A program made the translations under genes and the position numbers. Shown here in pieces: positions 6,752-7,330 of a stretch of DNA of 7,330 nucleotides (the first letter of the stretch is position 1; each line of letters opens with the position of its first letter). The notes under the pieces are model-generated. The model did not search any database, was not told the DNA's origin, and saw only the letters and a list, made by a program, of their open reading frames with translations. The stretch is taken from NCBI GenBank assembly GCA_002329245.1, contig DCTG01000061.1:4173-11502 (forward strand). Reading direction: 5' to 3'. Origin of the DNA: Clostridiales bacterium UBA1446. GTDB taxonomy: Bacteria; Bacillota; Clostridia; Oscillospirales; Oscillospiraceae.

Positions 6752-7099
6752 TTATTGCTCTCCAATCAAGCCGTTCCGGTAAAGCTTGCCGCAGGAAGTA
6801 TACATGCGCTCCGGTGTTGTCATAATCACGATCTCCCGCTCACGCGCCAGGCGGAGAATGCTTTCTCCCGGCACCTTTCCCCGCACGAAAACGACGCACT
6901 TCATGTCCGTCATATCCGCGGTCCGGACCACCTGCGGGTTTACCAGTCCGGTCAGCAGCAGCCCCCCGCCTGTGTGGGTGTACGCCAAAACGTCGCTCAT
7001 AAAATCGCTGCCGCATGCCGTGCTGATCTCCCGGTCCAGCCATTCCTCTCCGCAAAGAACTTGTGCCTGAAGGATTTGTTTTACTTCGGAAAGCAGCAT
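6752..7099 (-). CDS. DRTGG domain-containing protein 1 (first gene of the operon)
   Basis: This is a 115-residue single-domain DRTGG-family protein. The signature region is ACGSDFMSDVLA at 28-39, followed by LLLTGLVNPQVV, MKCVVFVRGKVP at 66-77, a helix with LAREREI, and a terminal MYTSCGKLYRNGL. There is no membrane segment or signal peptide. It is the promoter-proximal gene: the ATG lies about 60 bases downstream of the predicted transcription start and has AAAGGAG 8 bases upstream, the best-placed ribosome binding site in the window. It ends 3 bases before the TTG of the RsbW-like ATPase gene, so translation is probably coupled. It aligns along its length with DRTGG protein 2. The family is known from clostridial hydrogenase clusters, but its function has not been established; ligand binding or scaffolding is a guess. 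Confidence 0.87.
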   Translation of the reverse strand: MLLSEVKQILQAQVLCGEEWLDREISTACGSDFMSDVLAYTHTGGGLLLTGLVNPQVVRTADMTDMKCVVFVRGKVPGESILRLAREREIVIMTTPERMYTSCGKLYRNGLIGEQ

Positions 7100-7125
7100 A
7101 GTCCGTACTCCTTTATTTCAATTTC

Positions 7126-7140
7126 GCCCAACAGATGGGC
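7126..7140 (-). other. Small hairpin in the operon leader
   Basis: A 5-base-pair GC-rich stem (GCCCA at 7140-7136 pairing with TGGGC at 7130-7126, minus strand) with a 5-base loop sits in the predicted leader about 12 bases upstream of the AAAGGAG ribosome binding site. It has no following U-run, so it is not a terminator. It could protect the 5' end or influence access to the ribosome binding site, or be chance. No riboswitch fold is recognisable in a leader this short. Confidence 0.35.
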
Positions 7141-7166
7141 TATTCCGCCTTTTCGGATGTCTTTTT

Positions 7167-7195
7167 ATTGTATCATAACAATGTTAAAAAGTTAA
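7167..7195 (-). promoter_or_regulatory. Housekeeping-type promoter of the hydrogenase operon (extended -10)
   Basis: On the minus strand there is a -10 box TACAAT (7172-7167) with an extended TGA just upstream (7175-7173), a 17-base spacer and a -35-like TTAACT (7195-7190). Upstream of this lies a strongly A/T-rich run (about 7199-7217) that could act as an UP element. The predicted start of transcription is near 7160, giving a leader of about 60 bases before the first ATG. It is the only convincing leftward promoter I see, so it should drive all ten genes. The call rests on motif match and spacing only. Confidence 0.75.
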
Positions 7196-7198
7196 CAA
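7181..7198 (-). promoter_or_regulatory. Rex (NADH/NAD+-sensing repressor) operator
   Basis: The minus strand reads TTGTTAACTTTTTAACAT, an inverted repeat matching the clostridial Rex consensus TTGTTAAnnnnTTAACAA at every fixed position except the last base. It fully contains the -35 box (7195-7190) and extends into the spacer, so bound repressor should exclude RNA polymerase. Rex binds DNA when NADH is low and releases when NADH rises. Rex control of a bifurcating hydrogenase operon is consistent with known regulons, which supports the assignment. Confidence 0.82.
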
Positions 7199-7276
7199 AT
7201 TTTTTTATTTTCTTTTGGAAATCTTTATCGCTTTTTTTCGATTTTTCATGAAGGATTTGATTTGTCGGGACTACGA

Positions 7277-7305
7277 TTGACAGCGGGAAGTTTCTCAACT
7301 ATAAT
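7277..7305 (+). promoter_or_regulatory. Perfect-consensus divergent promoter facing out of the right edge
   Basis: The plus strand has TTGACA at 7277-7282, a 17-base spacer and TATAAT at 7300-7305, an exact match to the vegetative sigma consensus with ideal spacing. Transcription would start near 7312 and leave the window after about 19 bases. No ribosome binding site or start codon is visible in those bases, so the product is unknown. Such strong promoters often serve stable RNAs or highly expressed genes. The Rex operator lies about 80 bases upstream, too far for direct steric blocking. Confidence 0.78.
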
Positions 7306-7330
7306 TTTCTATTATCCTGTCGGCGGCCGG

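Larger units (their letters stand above)
7100..7330. other. Intergenic control region between divergent transcription units
   Basis: This 231-base stretch holds no supported gene on either strand. It contains the leftward promoter with its Rex operator, the leader with a small hairpin, and the outward consensus promoter. Between them (about 7199-7260) is an A/T-rich segment with runs of T, sharply different from the flanking GC-richer coding sequence. A short ATCG/CGAT inverted repeat around a T-run (7227-7242) is too weak to call a terminator. Confidence 0.8.

Noticed and set aside
6383..7195. Plus-strand open frame of 270 codons reaching into the promoter region
   Set aside because: It is antisense to DRTGG gene 1 and the RsbW-like gene and ends inside the Rex operator. 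No motif supports it as a gene.
7227..7242. ATCG/CGAT inverted repeat with T-run as a terminator for a plus-strand gene
   Set aside because: The stem is four base pairs with low GC content and there is no plus-strand gene upstream to terminate.
1..7330. Mobile elements, CRISPR arrays, tRNA or rRNA genes
   Set aside because: No direct-repeat arrays, transposase-like frames, terminal inverted repeats or cloverleaf-like segments were seen. The operon looks like ordinary chromosomal metabolism.

Overview
The window is one end of a leftward (minus-strand) operon for an electron-bifurcating [FeFe] hydrogenase and a set of associated putative sensory proteins. The features point to an anaerobic, hydrogen-evolving fermentative Firmicute of the class Clostridia: strong AGGAGG-type ribosome binding sites, two TTG starts, a Rex-type operator, HydABC-type subunits and paired DRTGG proteins. 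The genes are moderately GC-rich, while the promoter region is sharply AT-rich. I cannot name the genus from this sequence alone.

Layout, in direction of transcription (right to left): a control region (about 7100-7330) with an extended -10 promoter and a near-perfect Rex operator lying over its -35 box; DRTGG-domain protein 1 (7099-6752); a stand-alone RsbW/SpoIIAB-like GHKL ATPase with a TTG start (6748-6329); a short [FeFe] hydrogenase-like protein of the sensory type (6255-4951); DRTGG-domain protein 2 (4938-4546); a PHP-family metal-dependent hydrolase (4562-3843); the NuoE/HydC-like subunit (3749-3255); a second stand-alone GHKL ATPase, also with a TTG start (3201-2581); an HndB-like thioredoxin-fold ferredoxin (2645-2277); the NuoF/HydB-like flavoprotein (2264-459); and the start of the catalytic subunit HydA/HndD (447-1, cut by the window edge). 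Gaps are short or negative, most genes have a Shine-Dalgarno just upstream, and no intrinsic terminator is visible, so the ten genes read as one transcription unit.

The HydC, HndB, HydB and HydA genes together encode the soluble complex that couples NADH and reduced ferredoxin to H2. Rex senses NADH/NAD+, so a Rex site at the operon promoter fits a model in which high NADH relieves repression and allows electron disposal as H2.

The least understood part is the block of non-catalytic genes. It holds a divergent hydrogenase whose four H-cluster cysteines are kept but whose proton-shuttle cysteine and both loop methionines are replaced, flanked by two paralogous DRTGG proteins, a PHP hydrolase and two GHKL ATPases without any dimerisation/phosphoacceptor or receiver domain. 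I infer a hydrogen- or redox-sensing signalling module co-transcribed with its probable target enzyme.

A perfect-consensus promoter (TTGACA, 17 bp, TATAAT) on the plus strand at 7277-7305 fires out of the right edge, so a divergent gene or stable RNA should begin just outside the window.
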